Below, piece by piece: positions 35,695 through 44,113 of a stretch of 64,000 nt of DNA. Both the position numbers and the translations under genes were made by a program. The DNA is taken from the NCBI GenBank assembly GCA_963790435.1, contig CAWBOI010000006.1, positions 310,001-374,000 on the forward strand, given 5' to 3'. Every line of letters starts with the position of its first letter. Within the stretch, counting starts at the first letter, position 1. Source of the DNA: Ilyomonas sp963790435 (GTDB lineage: Bacteria; Bacteroidota; Bacteroidia; Chitinophagales; Chitinophagaceae). Under the pieces are notes generated by a model. It searched no databases. It was not told the DNA's origin and saw nothing but the letters and a program-made list of their open reading frames with translations.

Positions 35695-37692
35695 ATGAGC
35701 AAAACCCACTACCACAAGCTTTCGTTTGCCGGTTTACTAATTGCGTTGGGAATTATTTATGGCGATATAGGTACTTCGCCACTTTACACATTTCAAACGA
35801 TACTTACAGAAGGCGGAGCTATTAATGAGAGTCTTGTTTTTGGCGCTATTTCGTGCGTGTTTTGGACGCTTACGCTACAAACCACTTTTAAGTATGTTGT
35901 TATCACGCTGCAAGCCGATAACCACGGTGAAGGCGGTGTTTTCTCGTTGTATGCCCTGGTGCGCCGGTACGGCAAAAAACTGGTGTATCCTGCCATCATT
36001 GGTGCGGGCACTTTGCTGGCAGATGGTATCATCACACCACCTATTACCGTTACTTCGGCAATTGAGGGTTTGAACATGGTGCCAAGCATGGCAGAGCATA
36101 TTATACCTGGTAACAGTTTGGTTATAGAAATTGTGCTGGTCATATTGTTGCTGCTCTTTACGTTTCAGCGCTTTGGAACCAAAGTGGTTGGCGGCTCTTT
36201 TGGTCCGATAATGTTGTTATGGTTTACGATGCTGAGTGTATTGGGCATTGTTCAGATTGCTCATTATCCCCGCATCTTCGAAGCTCTTAATCCAATATAT
36301 GGTATCAGGTTGTTAACCGAACATCCACGCGGGTTTTGGCTGTTGGGTGCTGTATTTCTGTGTACAACGGGTGCCGAAGCTTTGTATTCCGATTTAGGGC
36401 ATTGCGGCAGGCGAAACATTCAATACAGCTGGATATTTGTTAAAGTAGCTTTGGTTCTCAATTATCTTGGGCAGGGTGCCTGGGCGTTGCTTCGTAACAA
36501 ACCCGAACTAAACGGGCTGAACCCGTTTTTTGCCATTGTTCCTTCATGGTTTTTGGTACCCAGTGTTATCATTGCAACAATGGCTTCCATTATTGCCAGC
36601 CAGGCCCTAATCAGTGGTTCGTTTACATTAATCAGCGAAGCCATCAGTCTTAATTTCTGGCCTCGCGTGAAAGTAAAATACCCAACGCTTGTGCGAGGTC
36701 AGATTTACATTCCCAGCATCAACTGGATTTTATTTATAGGGTGCATATTAGTAGTGCTGTACTTCCGCACCAGCGAAGCCATGACGGCAGCTTATGGTTT
36801 TTCTATCACTGTTGCCATGCTGATGACAACCGTTTTAATGTATTATTACCTGCGGTATGTGCGGCACATTCCGTTTTGGATTGTGGGTGCAATCCTAACC
36901 GTATTTGTTTGCGTGGAATCAAGTTTTTTTGTTGCCAATGCAGTAAAAATTGTAAAGCGTTTGTTTTTCCTTGTTTTTGAAATTGGCTTGATTGGAACGA
37001 TGTACGTGTGGTTCAATGCACGGAAAATCATCAATCGTTATTTGGTATTTGCGAACCTAAAAGATTACCTGCAGCAGCTGAAAGATTTGAGTGAAGATAC
37101 TTCGGTGCCGAAATACGCTTCTCATCTTATTTATCTTTCCAAAGCGAACAATCCACGCCAGATTGAAAAGCGTGTTATCAATTCAATTTTTGGGAATAAT
37201 CCAAAGCGTGCCGACTTGTATTGGTTTGTGCATATTGACAGAACCGATGATCCTTACACAATGGAATACGGTGTAGAAGAAGTGTTGGAAGATAAAGTAA
37301 TACGAATTGATTTTAGACTTGGATTCCGCATTCAGCCGCGCATTGGCGTGATGCTTCGCAAAGTGGTAGAAGAAATGATAGATAATAAGGAGATTGATAT
37401 TGCCAGCCGCTATCGCGCTTTAAACATAGAAGACTTACACAATTTCCGTTTCGTGTTGCTGGATCGTTTTCTTTCGTATGACAATGAGTTACCGGTTAAA
37501 GAAGGCTTTATTTTAAACAGTTATTTTACCATCAACCGCATGGCGCAATCTGATAGCAAAGCGTATGGCTTGGACAGCAATCAAACGGTGGTTGAAAAGT
37601 TGCCATTGGTAGTGGCACCTATTGCCAACATTCATTTGCACAGGGCGTTTTATAAAATTGACGGAGACGAGAATCTTCATTTAAAAAGATAA
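35695..37692 (+). CDS. kup: Kup-type potassium uptake protein
   Basis: 665 residues. The Kup signature GIIYGDIGTSPLYTFQTIL opens the first span, followed by a hydrophobic domain of about 12 spans (LVYPAIIGAGTLLADGIITP, IIATMASIIASQALISGSFT, AYGFSITVAMLMTTVLMYYY). A hydrophilic C-terminal domain of about 200 residues follows from KDYLQQLKD. Kup imports K+ with protons at the inner membrane. The gene is monocistronic with its own predicted promoter and a shared terminator at its end. Confidence 0.96.
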   Translation: MSKTHYHKLSFAGLLIALGIIYGDIGTSPLYTFQTILTEGGAINESLVFGAISCVFWTLTLQTTFKYVVITLQADNHGEGGVFSLYALVRRYGKKLVYPAIIGAGTLLADGIITPPITVTSAIEGLNMVPSMAEHIIPGNSLVIEIVLVILLLLFTFQRFGTKVVGGSFGPIMLLWFTMLSVLGIVQIAHYPRIFEALNPIYGIRLLTEHPRGFWLLGAVFLCTTGAEALYSDLGHCGRRNIQYSWIFVKVALVLNYLGQGAWALLRNKPELNGLNPFFAIVPSWFLVPSVIIATMASIIASQALISGSFTLISEAISLNFWPRVKVKYPTLVRGQIYIPSINWILFIGCILVVLYFRTSEAMTAAYGFSITVAMLMTTVLMYYYLRYVRHIPFWIVGAILTVFVCVESSFFVANAVKIVKRLFFLVFEIGLIGTMYVWFNARKIINRYLVFANLKDYLQQLKDLSEDTSVPKYASHLIYLSKANNPRQIEKRVINSIFGNNPKRADLYWFVHIDRTDDPYTMEYGVEEVLEDKVIRIDFRLGFRIQPRIGVMLRKVVEEMIDNKEIDIASRYRALNIEDLHNFRFVLLDRFLSYDNELPVKEGFILNSYFTINRMAQSDSKAYGLDSNQTVVEKLPLVVAPIANIHLHRAFYKIDGDENLHLKR

Positions 37693-37730
37693 TGAAATTG
37701 ATGCATTTTAAAGCATCAACCTCATTTTTA
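37691..37730. terminator. Bidirectional terminator between kup and phhB
   Basis: A 14-base stem (37691-37704 against 37713-37726) with two mismatches that become G-U pairs on the minus-strand transcript, and T runs on both sides. It lies between the convergent stop codons of kup and the carbinolamine dehydratase gene. Confidence 0.75.
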
Positions 37731-37961
37731 CATCGTCAGTTTATCAATTGCGGCTGCTAATTTTCTGTCTTTTTCGGTAACCATATTGCCGGCATCATGC
37801 GTTGACAAATGAATGTCAACTTTATTATACACATTACTCCAGTTCGGATGATGGTCCATGCTTTCTGCGAGTAAAGCTACGCGCGTCATAAACGCAAAAG
37901 CCTCAGAAAAATCAGCAAAAACAAAACTGCGTTGTAGCTCGTTGTTTTCTTCTTTCCACAT
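37728..37961 (-). CDS. phhB: 4a-hydroxytetrahydrobiopterin (pterin-4a-carbinolamine) dehydratase
   Basis: 77 residues from MWKEENNELQRSF; an in-frame ATG at 38027 would overlap phhA deeply and is not family-like. The pterin-dehydratase pattern is present: FADFSEAFAFMTRVALLAES, then DHHPNWSNVYNKVDIHLSTHDAG with the catalytic His cluster. It regenerates the pterin cofactor after phenylalanine hydroxylation. The gene starts five bases after the phhA stop, so the two are coupled. FVFA in the first strand encodes a dispersed-motif copy (37916-37925). Confidence 0.93.
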   Translation of the reverse strand: MWKEENNELQRSFVFADFSEAFAFMTRVALLAESMDHHPNWSNVYNKVDIHLSTHDAGNMVTEKDRKLAAAIDKLTM

Positions 37962-37965
37962 GATT

Positions 37966-38715
37966 TTAATGAGTGAATTGTTCTGAAATGATGTTTGATA
38001 ATTCTGTATGTATTTGCGGAATGGCATTGCACAATTGCTCGAATGATTCCATTACAAAGAAGCGCGGCTGCAAAGTATCAATGCGATAAGGTGTTGCCAG
38101 CATTTGATGAACATCGAAAGGCGTTTTTTCGGAATCATGGCTATACACATGTGCTGTTTCACCGATTGATGAAATGATGCCTGCCCCAAAAATTTTATGT
38201 TCGCCATTTTCATTCAACAAACCAAACTCGATAGTGTACCAATACACGCGTGCAAGTATGGCAATGGCATCTGCGTTATCAATCCACTTCATGGCAAGTT
38301 TGCCAAAACTTTGCATGAACTGCGCATAAGCCGGATTCACCAACAAAGGAATGTGCCCGAACACATCATGAAACATATCCGGTTCTTCAATGTAGTTCAG
38401 CTCTTCCATCGTGCGTAGCCAGCAAGTGGCTGGAAAGGTTTTATTGGTAAGCATTTCAAAAAACTCTTTCTGCGGCACTAACTCAGGCACCACCCCAATT
38501 TTCCAGCCGGTTTGTTTTTGCAGCTTTTTTGTAGTTTCTTCAAAATGAGGAATTTCATCAGCAGTAAAACCGATGATGTTTAATGCTTCTAAATATAGTT
38601 CACTTGCATTTTCTTTTACATGTGGCATCTGTCTTTCAAACAACAATTTCCACACACTAAAATCTTCCGGTGTGTAAGTGCTGTAATCTTGTATTGTTGG
38701 CTTGTTTCGTTGCAT
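37966..38715 (-). CDS. phhA: Phenylalanine 4-hydroxylase
   Basis: 249 residues, the size of bacterial PhhA (catalytic domain only). Iron ligands: the two His in DMFHDVFGHIPLLVNP and the Glu in YWYTIEFGLLNE. RTMEELNYIEEPDMFHDVFG is the family signature region. It converts phenylalanine to tyrosine with a tetrahydropterin, the first step of the pathway encoded around it. It follows the flavin reductase-like gene by 20 bases. QKQTGW near the middle carries a dispersed-motif copy (38511-38520). Confidence 0.96.
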   Translation of the reverse strand: MQRNKPTIQDYSTYTPEDFSVWKLLFERQMPHVKENASELYLEALNIIGFTADEIPHFEETTKKLQKQTGWKIGVVPELVPQKEFFEMLTNKTFPATCWLRTMEELNYIEEPDMFHDVFGHIPLLVNPAYAQFMQSFGKLAMKWIDNADAIAILARVYWYTIEFGLLNENGEHKIFGAGIISSIGETAHVYSHDSEKTPFDVHQMLATPYRIDTLQPRFFVMESFEQLCNAIPQIHTELSNIISEQFTH

Positions 38716-38735
38716 GGTTAGAAATTGTAATTGTG

Positions 38736-39659
38736 TTATTGTAAATGGTTAATCGCGAGGGCTTGTTCAACCGTTCTATCAACACGAAGCAATACCTGCC
38801 ATGCATCATTCACCAATCCATTGTTTAAAAGCTGTGCGGCAAGCTTATGTAATTCGTGGTTTGTTTTTGCCGCATTTTTCCGGTATTGTTTTAGAATGAA
38901 TGTCATTGCCATATTAGTAAACTGCTCGACTTCATCCGGTATCTTTTCTACATTGGCGAGCTGCGCGAGATGATTGCCCGTTAAGATTTTGCTGTGCAGA
39001 ATGGACTGCGGCAGATTATCGAACCCGATGCCCAGCTTACTATTGGGCTTTGCTACTTCAAACAAATTGCTCGTATCTACTTTGCAATACCAATTGCCGC
39101 CCAAACGCGCAACATGATTGATTTTGGCTTGATCAATCATGCTTTTGTTTTCGTTCAATATTTCATCATCAATGTGCATGCAAAGCACTTCACAAATCAC
39201 GAGGTTGCCTGCGCCTTTGTCGTTGCCCAACACTTTTATCTCATTCACTCTGCATTCCAATTTGATGGGACTTTCCTTTACCATCGGCGGCTGCACAAGC
39301 GTTGCTTCTTCTTTGGTAAAACCGGTTTTGATAAATTCATCAACGTCTTTTTCATACTCACAACTTGCCAACGATACCTGGTGCACCATGTTGTAAGTAA
39401 CAATGTTTATGACCACTTCGGGTACTTCTTTCATGTTTTCCAATGTGTGCTTCGTAGTGTTGTCTCTTACCCTTCGGGATGGTGAAAAAATAACAATTGG
39501 TGGGTGGGTTGAAAACAAATTGAAGAAGGAAAAAGGAGAGAGATTTACATTTCCTTCGCTGTCTATTGTACTTGCCAATGCGATGGGTCGCGGTGCAATG
39601 GCATGTTGCAAAAAATGCTGTCGCTCCGGCAGTGATATTGCATTCAAATCAATTATCAT
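38736..39659 (-). CDS. Flavin reductase-like domain protein
   Basis: 307 residues. The first 200 match the flavin reductase-like FMN-binding fold (DIM6/NTAB type): APRPIALASTIDSEGNVNLS, PFSFFNLFSTHPPIVIFSPS, RDNTTKHTLENM and VNIVTYNMVHQVSLAS. The C-terminal 100 residues are helical and not assigned. It overlaps the upstream FAH-family gene by four bases (ATGA), so it belongs to the aromatic amino acid operon. Its job there is unknown; it may supply reduced flavin or act on a quinoid intermediate (inference). Confidence 0.85.
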   Translation of the reverse strand: MIIDLNAISLPERQHFLQHAIAPRPIALASTIDSEGNVNLSPFSFFNLFSTHPPIVIFSPSRRVRDNTTKHTLENMKEVPEVVINIVTYNMVHQVSLASCEYEKDVDEFIKTGFTKEEATLVQPPMVKESPIKLECRVNEIKVLGNDKGAGNLVICEVLCMHIDDEILNENKSMIDQAKINHVARLGGNWYCKVDTSNLFEVAKPNSKLGIGFDNLPQSILHSKILTGNHLAQLANVEKIPDEVEQFTNMAMTFILKQYRKNAAKTNHELHKLAAQLLNNGLVNDAWQVLLRVDRTVEQALAINHLQ

Positions 39660-40663
39660 AGTCGTTTGTTTTTAAGGATAGAAAACTCGCTTTCTTCTCT
39701 TACAATCGTATTCTTCAACACACCTAAACCTTCTACTTCCATTTCAATCACATCACCTTCCTGTAACCATTGCTCCTGATAATTTGCATCATTTAATTTG
39801 CCCGTTCCGTTCAATTCCAAAAAGCAACCTGTGCCAACAGTGCCGCTGCCAATCATATCTCCAGGATACAAGGTAACGCCATAACTACAACGCTCAATGA
39901 TCTCAGCAAACGTCCAGTCCATATCACTCAGATTGCCTTCGCTAACCTGTTCACCGTTTACAAAACATTGCATTCCCAAATTCCAGCTTTTGCCAACATG
40001 ACCTCCTTTTGGTTTTACCTCAAATTCTTCCAATTCATCCAACGTAACCAGGCAAGGACCGACTGCCGTAGCAAAATCTTTTCCTTTTGCTGGGCCGAGG
40101 TTCAGCATCATTTCTTCCATTTGCAAAGTGCGTGCGCTCAGATCGTTCATGATCATCAAACCGCCAATGTATTCATCAGCTTCTTCCGCTTTGATGTTTC
40201 TGCCTCCTTTGCAAATGACAATGGCAACTTCGAGTTCAAAATCTAATTTTTGAAAATGATCCGGCATACACAGCACATCGCCTGCGCCTTGTATGCTGTT
40301 GTGATTGGTGAAATAAAAAACAGGATACTGATCGAACTCCGGTATCATCGGCACACCACGATTTCTGCGGGCTGCTGCCACATGCTGCCGAAATGCATAT
40401 CCATCGCGGCAGGAAGTAGGAAAGGGCACCGGCGATAAGAGCTTTACTTCATCCAAGGTTATGTTGTTGCCTTGCTGCTGATACCCTTCCCGAATGGCTC
40501 TTTCCGTTTGCTGCGCAATAGGAAGCATGTCGCTCCAAAAGTTCAGCATCATGCTCATCGTTGATGGCAATTCAGGGTTCATCAAATCGCAATCATACAA
40601 ATAACCATCTACCAAAAAAGCAAGCTGCTCTGTGTCGTTGTGTAAGTAAGATACCAGTTTCAT
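39656..40663 (-). CDS. Fumarylacetoacetate hydrolase family protein
   Basis: 335 residues. FAH-family signatures: RDGYAFRQHV, PVFYFTNHNSIQGAGDVLCM, KLDFELEVAIVICKGGRNI with the acidic metal ligands, LMIMNDLSARTLQ, GKDFATAVGPCLVTLDEL and GTVGTGCFLELNG. In this cluster it is the likely fumarylacetoacetase that yields fumarate and acetoacetate as the last step of tyrosine breakdown. It is shorter than the mammalian type, like many bacterial enzymes. No maleylacetoacetate isomerase is seen in the window. Four-base overlap with the next gene. Confidence 0.9.
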   Translation of the reverse strand: MKLVSYLHNDTEQLAFLVDGYLYDCDLMNPELPSTMSMMLNFWSDMLPIAQQTERAIREGYQQQGNNITLDEVKLLSPVPFPTSCRDGYAFRQHVAAARRNRGVPMIPEFDQYPVFYFTNHNSIQGAGDVLCMPDHFQKLDFELEVAIVICKGGRNIKAEEADEYIGGLMIMNDLSARTLQMEEMMLNLGPAKGKDFATAVGPCLVTLDELEEFEVKPKGGHVGKSWNLGMQCFVNGEQVSEGNLSDMDWTFAEIIERCSYGVTLYPGDMIGSGTVGTGCFLELNGTGKLNDANYQEQWLQEGDVIEMEVEGLGVLKNTIVREESEFSILKNKRL

Positions 40664-40665
40664 AC

Positions 40666-40795
40666 CCTCATCCCTACCCCTTCTCCACAGGTGGAGAAGG
40701 AAATTTGTTTTTATTAAAATTTTATATGCAGCTAAATTATAGCAATCATCTTTTACATTCCCCTCTCCATTTATGGAGAGGGGTTAGGGGTGAGG
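40666..40795. repeat. Inverted-repeat element squeezed between the FAH and HPPD genes
   Basis: The left part (40666-40700, CCTCATCCCTACCCCTTCTC...) and right part (40760-40795, ...GGAGAGGGGTTAGGGGTGAGG) are imperfect reverse complements, and each contains its own small hairpin (CTTCTCC/GGAGAAG and CCCCTCTCC/GGAGAGGGG). The element fills the whole intergenic space of the operon. 'CCTCACCCCTAACCCC' elements of this kind are widespread in bacteria. It might modulate transcript stability inside the operon. Confidence 0.8.
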
Positions 40796-41935
40796 TTACA
40801 AGTTTCCTCTCGCGGCCTGTTCTCTTTCAATGGCTTCAAATAAGGCTTTGAAATTGCCTTTGCCAAAGCTTTTTGCACCTTTTCTCTGAATAATTTCAAA
40901 GAACAATGTAGGCCTGTCTTCAACAGGTCTCGTGAAGATTTGCAGAAGATAACCTTCCTCATCTTTATCAACCAAAATACCCAGTTCTTTCAGCGGTTGC
41001 AGGTCTTCATCAATGTGCCCAACCCTGTCAAGCAAATCATCATAATAAGAAGAAGGCACTTTTAAAAATTCAATACCACGGCTTTGTAAAGCCTTTACCG
41101 TTTCAATAATGTTGTGTGTTGCCAATGCCACATGCTGAACACCTTCGCCATTGTAAAAGTCTAAATATTCTTCTACCTGCGATTTCTTTTTGCCTTCTGC
41201 CGGTTCGTTGATGGGGAATTTTACATAGCCGTTGCCATTGCTCATTACCTTGCTCATCAGGGCAGAATAGTCAGTAGAAATATCATTGTCATCAAAAGAT
41301 AAAATATTGCGGAAGCCCATCACATTTTCATAAAACGAAACCCATTTGTTCATCTGGTTCCAGCCCACATTTCCCACACAATGGTCAACATACAGCAAGC
41401 CTGTTTCCGTTGGGTTGTAAGCCGAACCCCATTCAACATAGCCCGGCATAAAAGGACCACGATAATTTTTTCTTTCGATGAACAAATGCACTGTATCGCC
41501 GTAGGTATGAATGCCACTCAGTACCAGTTCGCCCCAATTATCATGAAGTGTTACCGGCTTTCCGCTGCTCTTTGCGCCGCGCATAGTGGTTTGCTGCCAG
41601 GCATCCACCGCATCATCAACACGTAGGGCAAGATGCTTCACACCATCGCCATGCTTTTGAATGTGCCTCGCAATTTCGTTATTGTTGTGAAGAGGAGTGG
41701 TAAAAACAAACGTAAGCTTGTTTTGCCTTACCACATAAGAAACTTTTTCTTTTACACCGGTTTCAGGACCCGCATACGCGAGGCTTTGAAAGCCAAAAGC
41801 CGTTTTATAAAAATGGGCAGCCTGCTTTGCATTGCCTACATAAAATTCAACATAATCAGTGCCTTGCAGGGGAAGAAAATCTATAGATTGATTAGAAGCC
41901 TGCACTCTGCGCGGGGCTTGCATTTCAGAGATCAT
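40796..41935 (-). CDS. hppD: 4-Hydroxyphenylpyruvate dioxygenase
   Basis: 379 residues, two VOC-type halves. Iron ligands fit VDHCVGNV (His), VQHVALATH (His) and FFEIIQRKG (Glu). The C-terminal signature IQRKGAKSFGKGNFKALFEA is characteristic of HPPD. It makes homogentisate from 4-hydroxyphenylpyruvate. It is the first gene of the minus-strand operon hppD, FAH, flavin reductase-like, phhA, phhB. A dispersed-motif variant (41701-41710) encodes FVFT. Confidence 0.97.
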   Translation of the reverse strand: MISEMQAPRRVQASNQSIDFLPLQGTDYVEFYVGNAKQAAHFYKTAFGFQSLAYAGPETGVKEKVSYVVRQNKLTFVFTTPLHNNNEIARHIQKHGDGVKHLALRVDDAVDAWQQTTMRGAKSSGKPVTLHDNWGELVLSGIHTYGDTVHLFIERKNYRGPFMPGYVEWGSAYNPTETGLLYVDHCVGNVGWNQMNKWVSFYENVMGFRNILSFDDNDISTDYSALMSKVMSNGNGYVKFPINEPAEGKKKSQVEEYLDFYNGEGVQHVALATHNIIETVKALQSRGIEFLKVPSSYYDDLLDRVGHIDEDLQPLKELGILVDKDEEGYLLQIFTRPVEDRPTLFFEIIQRKGAKSFGKGNFKALFEAIEREQAARGNL

Positions 41936-42035
41936 GGTATTGTCGGTTGTAGATAATTAATTTTTAATTTTTGAGTAGTGAGTTGTGAATGGTGAGTGAA
42001 GAAGATTAGGATCAACTTCAATTCGCCATTAGCAA

Positions 42036-42134
42036 TTAAAAATTAGCCATCGCATCTGTGGCAAGCGTCTCCATCAGGCAAGCGTAATGGTTGCAATGAT
42101 CGTTAAAAATTTTATGGGCATAATCGGGACGCAT
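42036..42134 (-). CDS. Possible 32-residue small ORF upstream of hppD
   Basis: An ATG at 42134 opens 32 codons: MRPDYAHKIFNDHCNHYACL and ending MANF. The composition (His, Cys, Tyr, Asp in the first half) looks more protein-like than chance, and it is co-oriented with hppD about 100 bases upstream of it. It could be a short leader or a metal-binding peptide. I do not recognise a family. The rest of the gap 41936-42240 holds only AT-rich sequence with 'gtgagtagtgag'-type low complexity. Confidence 0.3.
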   Translation of the reverse strand: MRPDYAHKIFNDHCNHYACLMETLATDAMANF

Positions 42135-42240
42135 GACACAAAAATAAAAAACTTCCTCAAAATAATAACAGTTGTTAGTTTTTATAACAAATTACTTTTC
42201 ACAACATCTTTATCTTAGCTAAATAATTAAAATAGAAGCG

Positions 42241-42618
42241 ATGCTTGCCAACAAAGAAATAAAAGCTTTTGTGCCTACTTTGATGCCTGCAAAAGCAAAG
42301 ACATTTTACAAAGATGTTTTAGGTTTGCAACTATTATCAGAAGATAATTATGCGTTAGAATTCGACGCTAATGGAACACGTCTCCGTGTGATAACTGTAT
42401 CTGAATTGAAGCCACACAATTTTACTGCCTTAGGTTGGAATGTAGGTGATATTAAAGCCACTATAAAGGAGTTAAATGAAAAGGGAATTATTTGTGAACA
42501 ATATGACTATGACTTTATGAAGCAAGATGAGTTGGGAATCTGGACATCACCAAGTGGTGCAAAAGTGGCCTGGTTTAAAGATTCCGATGGAAACATTTTA
42601 TCACTCACCCAACAGTAA
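42241..42618 (+). CDS. VOC (glyoxalase/bleomycin-resistance) family protein
   Basis: 125 residues, one vicinal-oxygen-chelate domain: FVPTLMPAKAKTFYKDVLGL at the start, LEFDANGTRLRVITV, FTALGWNVGDIKATIKELNE and WFKDSDGNILSLTQ at the end. Such proteins bind a metal and include lyases, dioxygenases and resistance proteins; the function here is not known. It precedes hmgA by 48 bases on the same strand, so it may be a partner in homogentisate breakdown. Confidence 0.88.
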   Translation: MLANKEIKAFVPTLMPAKAKTFYKDVLGLQLLSEDNYALEFDANGTRLRVITVSELKPHNFTALGWNVGDIKATIKELNEKGIICEQYDYDFMKQDELGIWTSPSGAKVAWFKDSDGNILSLTQQ

Positions 42619-42666
42619 TCCAGTAAAATAAAAACGGGTTGTACACTTATAAATCATAAATCGTTT

Positions 42667-43824
42667 ATGGCACATTATACTTCACTCGGTTCCATTCCGC
42701 ACAAGCGTCATACACAGTTTCGTAAGCCCGATGGAAAGCTGTATTCCGAACAATTGTTTTCCACTGAAGGTTTCAGCAACGATTATTCGTTGTTGTATCA
42801 TGCACATCCTCCAACCGCAATCATCAAAACGGATGAACCAATCAATATTGCGCCGCAAATTGCGGAAGAAAAAATGCTGAAGCACCGCAGCTTTGAAGGA
42901 TTTACAATCGCGCCGGAAAAGGATTATTTGCAAAGCCGCAAACCTGTTTTAGTGAACAACGATTGCTGCATCAGTTTGGCTGCACCGCAGGAAAGTGTGA
43001 AGGATTATTTTTTTAAAAATGCTGATGCCGATGAATTGATTTTCGTGCATGAAGGCAGTGGTAAACTGCTCACACAATATGGCGAATTGAAGTTTGGTTA
43101 TGGCGATTATTTGCATATTCCGAGAGGCACCATTTACCAGATTGATTTTGATAGCAAGGATAATCGTTTGTTTATTGTAGAATCCTTTTCGCCCATCCGG
43201 TTTCCTAAAAAATATTTGAGCAAATATGGTCAGTTGATGGAACATTCGCCTTATTGCGAACGCGATATTCGAACACCGCAAAACTTGCAAACAATTGATG
43301 AAAAGGGCGATTTTTTACTACAGGTAAAAAAGAAAGGAGTGCAGTATGGCTTGCATTATGCGCATCACCCGTTTGATGTTGTAGGATGGGATGGTTGCTG
43401 CTATCCGTTTGCATTCAGCATTCACGATTTTGAACCGATAACCGGGCGTGTGCATCAACCGCCTCCGGTGCATCAAACGTTTGAAGCAAACAACTTTGTA
43501 GTGTGTTCGTTTGTGCCGCGCTTGTTCGATTATCATCCGCTTTCCATACCTGCACCTTATAACCACAGCAACATTGACAGCGATGAAGTATTGTACTATG
43601 TGGATGGCGATTTTATGAGCCGTAAAAATGTAACGCGCGGTATGATAACGCTTCATCCTGCGGGCATTCCGCATGGCCCGCATCCCGGAACAGTGGAGAA
43701 AAGTATCGGTGCAAAAGAAACCAAAGAATTAGCGGTGATGGTGGACACCTTTCATCCTTTGATGCTTACCCAACAAGCGTTGGAAATTGAGAATGCAAAT
43801 TATACGATGAGCTGGATAGAATGA
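42667..43824 (+). CDS. hmgA: Homogentisate 1,2-dioxygenase
   Basis: 385 residues. Cupin-like core with FDVVGWDGCCYPFAFSIHDF and the family string GRVHQPPPVHQTFEANNFVV. Iron ligands: His in PYNHSNIDSDEVLYY, Glu in the same stretch, and His in HPAGIPHGPHPG. It opens the ring of homogentisate to maleylacetoacetate. It is divergent from the hppD operon and completes the core of the pathway on both sides of 42.0 kb. The stop codon is followed by a palindromic element. Confidence 0.96.
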   Translation: MAHYTSLGSIPHKRHTQFRKPDGKLYSEQLFSTEGFSNDYSLLYHAHPPTAIIKTDEPINIAPQIAEEKMLKHRSFEGFTIAPEKDYLQSRKPVLVNNDCCISLAAPQESVKDYFFKNADADELIFVHEGSGKLLTQYGELKFGYGDYLHIPRGTIYQIDFDSKDNRLFIVESFSPIRFPKKYLSKYGQLMEHSPYCERDIRTPQNLQTIDEKGDFLLQVKKKGVQYGLHYAHHPFDVVGWDGCCYPFAFSIHDFEPITGRVHQPPPVHQTFEANNFVVCSFVPRLFDYHPLSIPAPYNHSNIDSDEVLYYVDGDFMSRKNVTRGMITLHPAGIPHGPHPGTVEKSIGAKETKELAVMVDTFHPLMLTQQALEIENANYTMSWIE

Positions 43825-43839
43825 TGGTATTAGTTTAAC

Positions 43840-44058
43840 GTCATTCCGCAAATCGCGCCGTTTGGTTTTGCACAAAAATCGCTGATGCAGGCGGCTTTGT
43901 GCAGAATCTGATGATAATATTATGAAGATGATAAAACACAAATAACAAGTTTGCCACATAGCAACTTGTTCAAACTAAGGAAAGCAGATTCCGCACAAAG
44001 CCCTCGTGAGTTTGATTATATACTTTTATCATCGTGTTGAGGACATTTGCGGAATGAC
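43840..44058. repeat. 219-bp MITE-like element, copy B (nested inverted repeats)
   Basis: Outer arms GTCATTCCGCAAA (43840-43852) and TTTGCGGAATGAC (44046-44058); inner arms GGCTTTGTGCAGAATCTG (43893-43910) and CAGATTCCGCACAAAGCC (43985-44002). Size, arm sequence and arm spacing match copy A at 27160, while the central part differs. It also carries a variant of the dispersed motif (TTTGGTTTTGCACAAAAATC at 43861-43880), which copy A lacks. Confidence 0.85.
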
Positions 44059-44113
44059 GAAATCACCTTCTAAAATCTATTTTTGGTTATCGTACATTAA
44101 TCGCTAACACCAC

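Noticed and set aside
37966..38027. Longer phhB overlapping phhA
   Set aside because: The N-terminal 22 residues would be the out-of-frame reading of the phhA 3' end; MWKEEN matches the family start.
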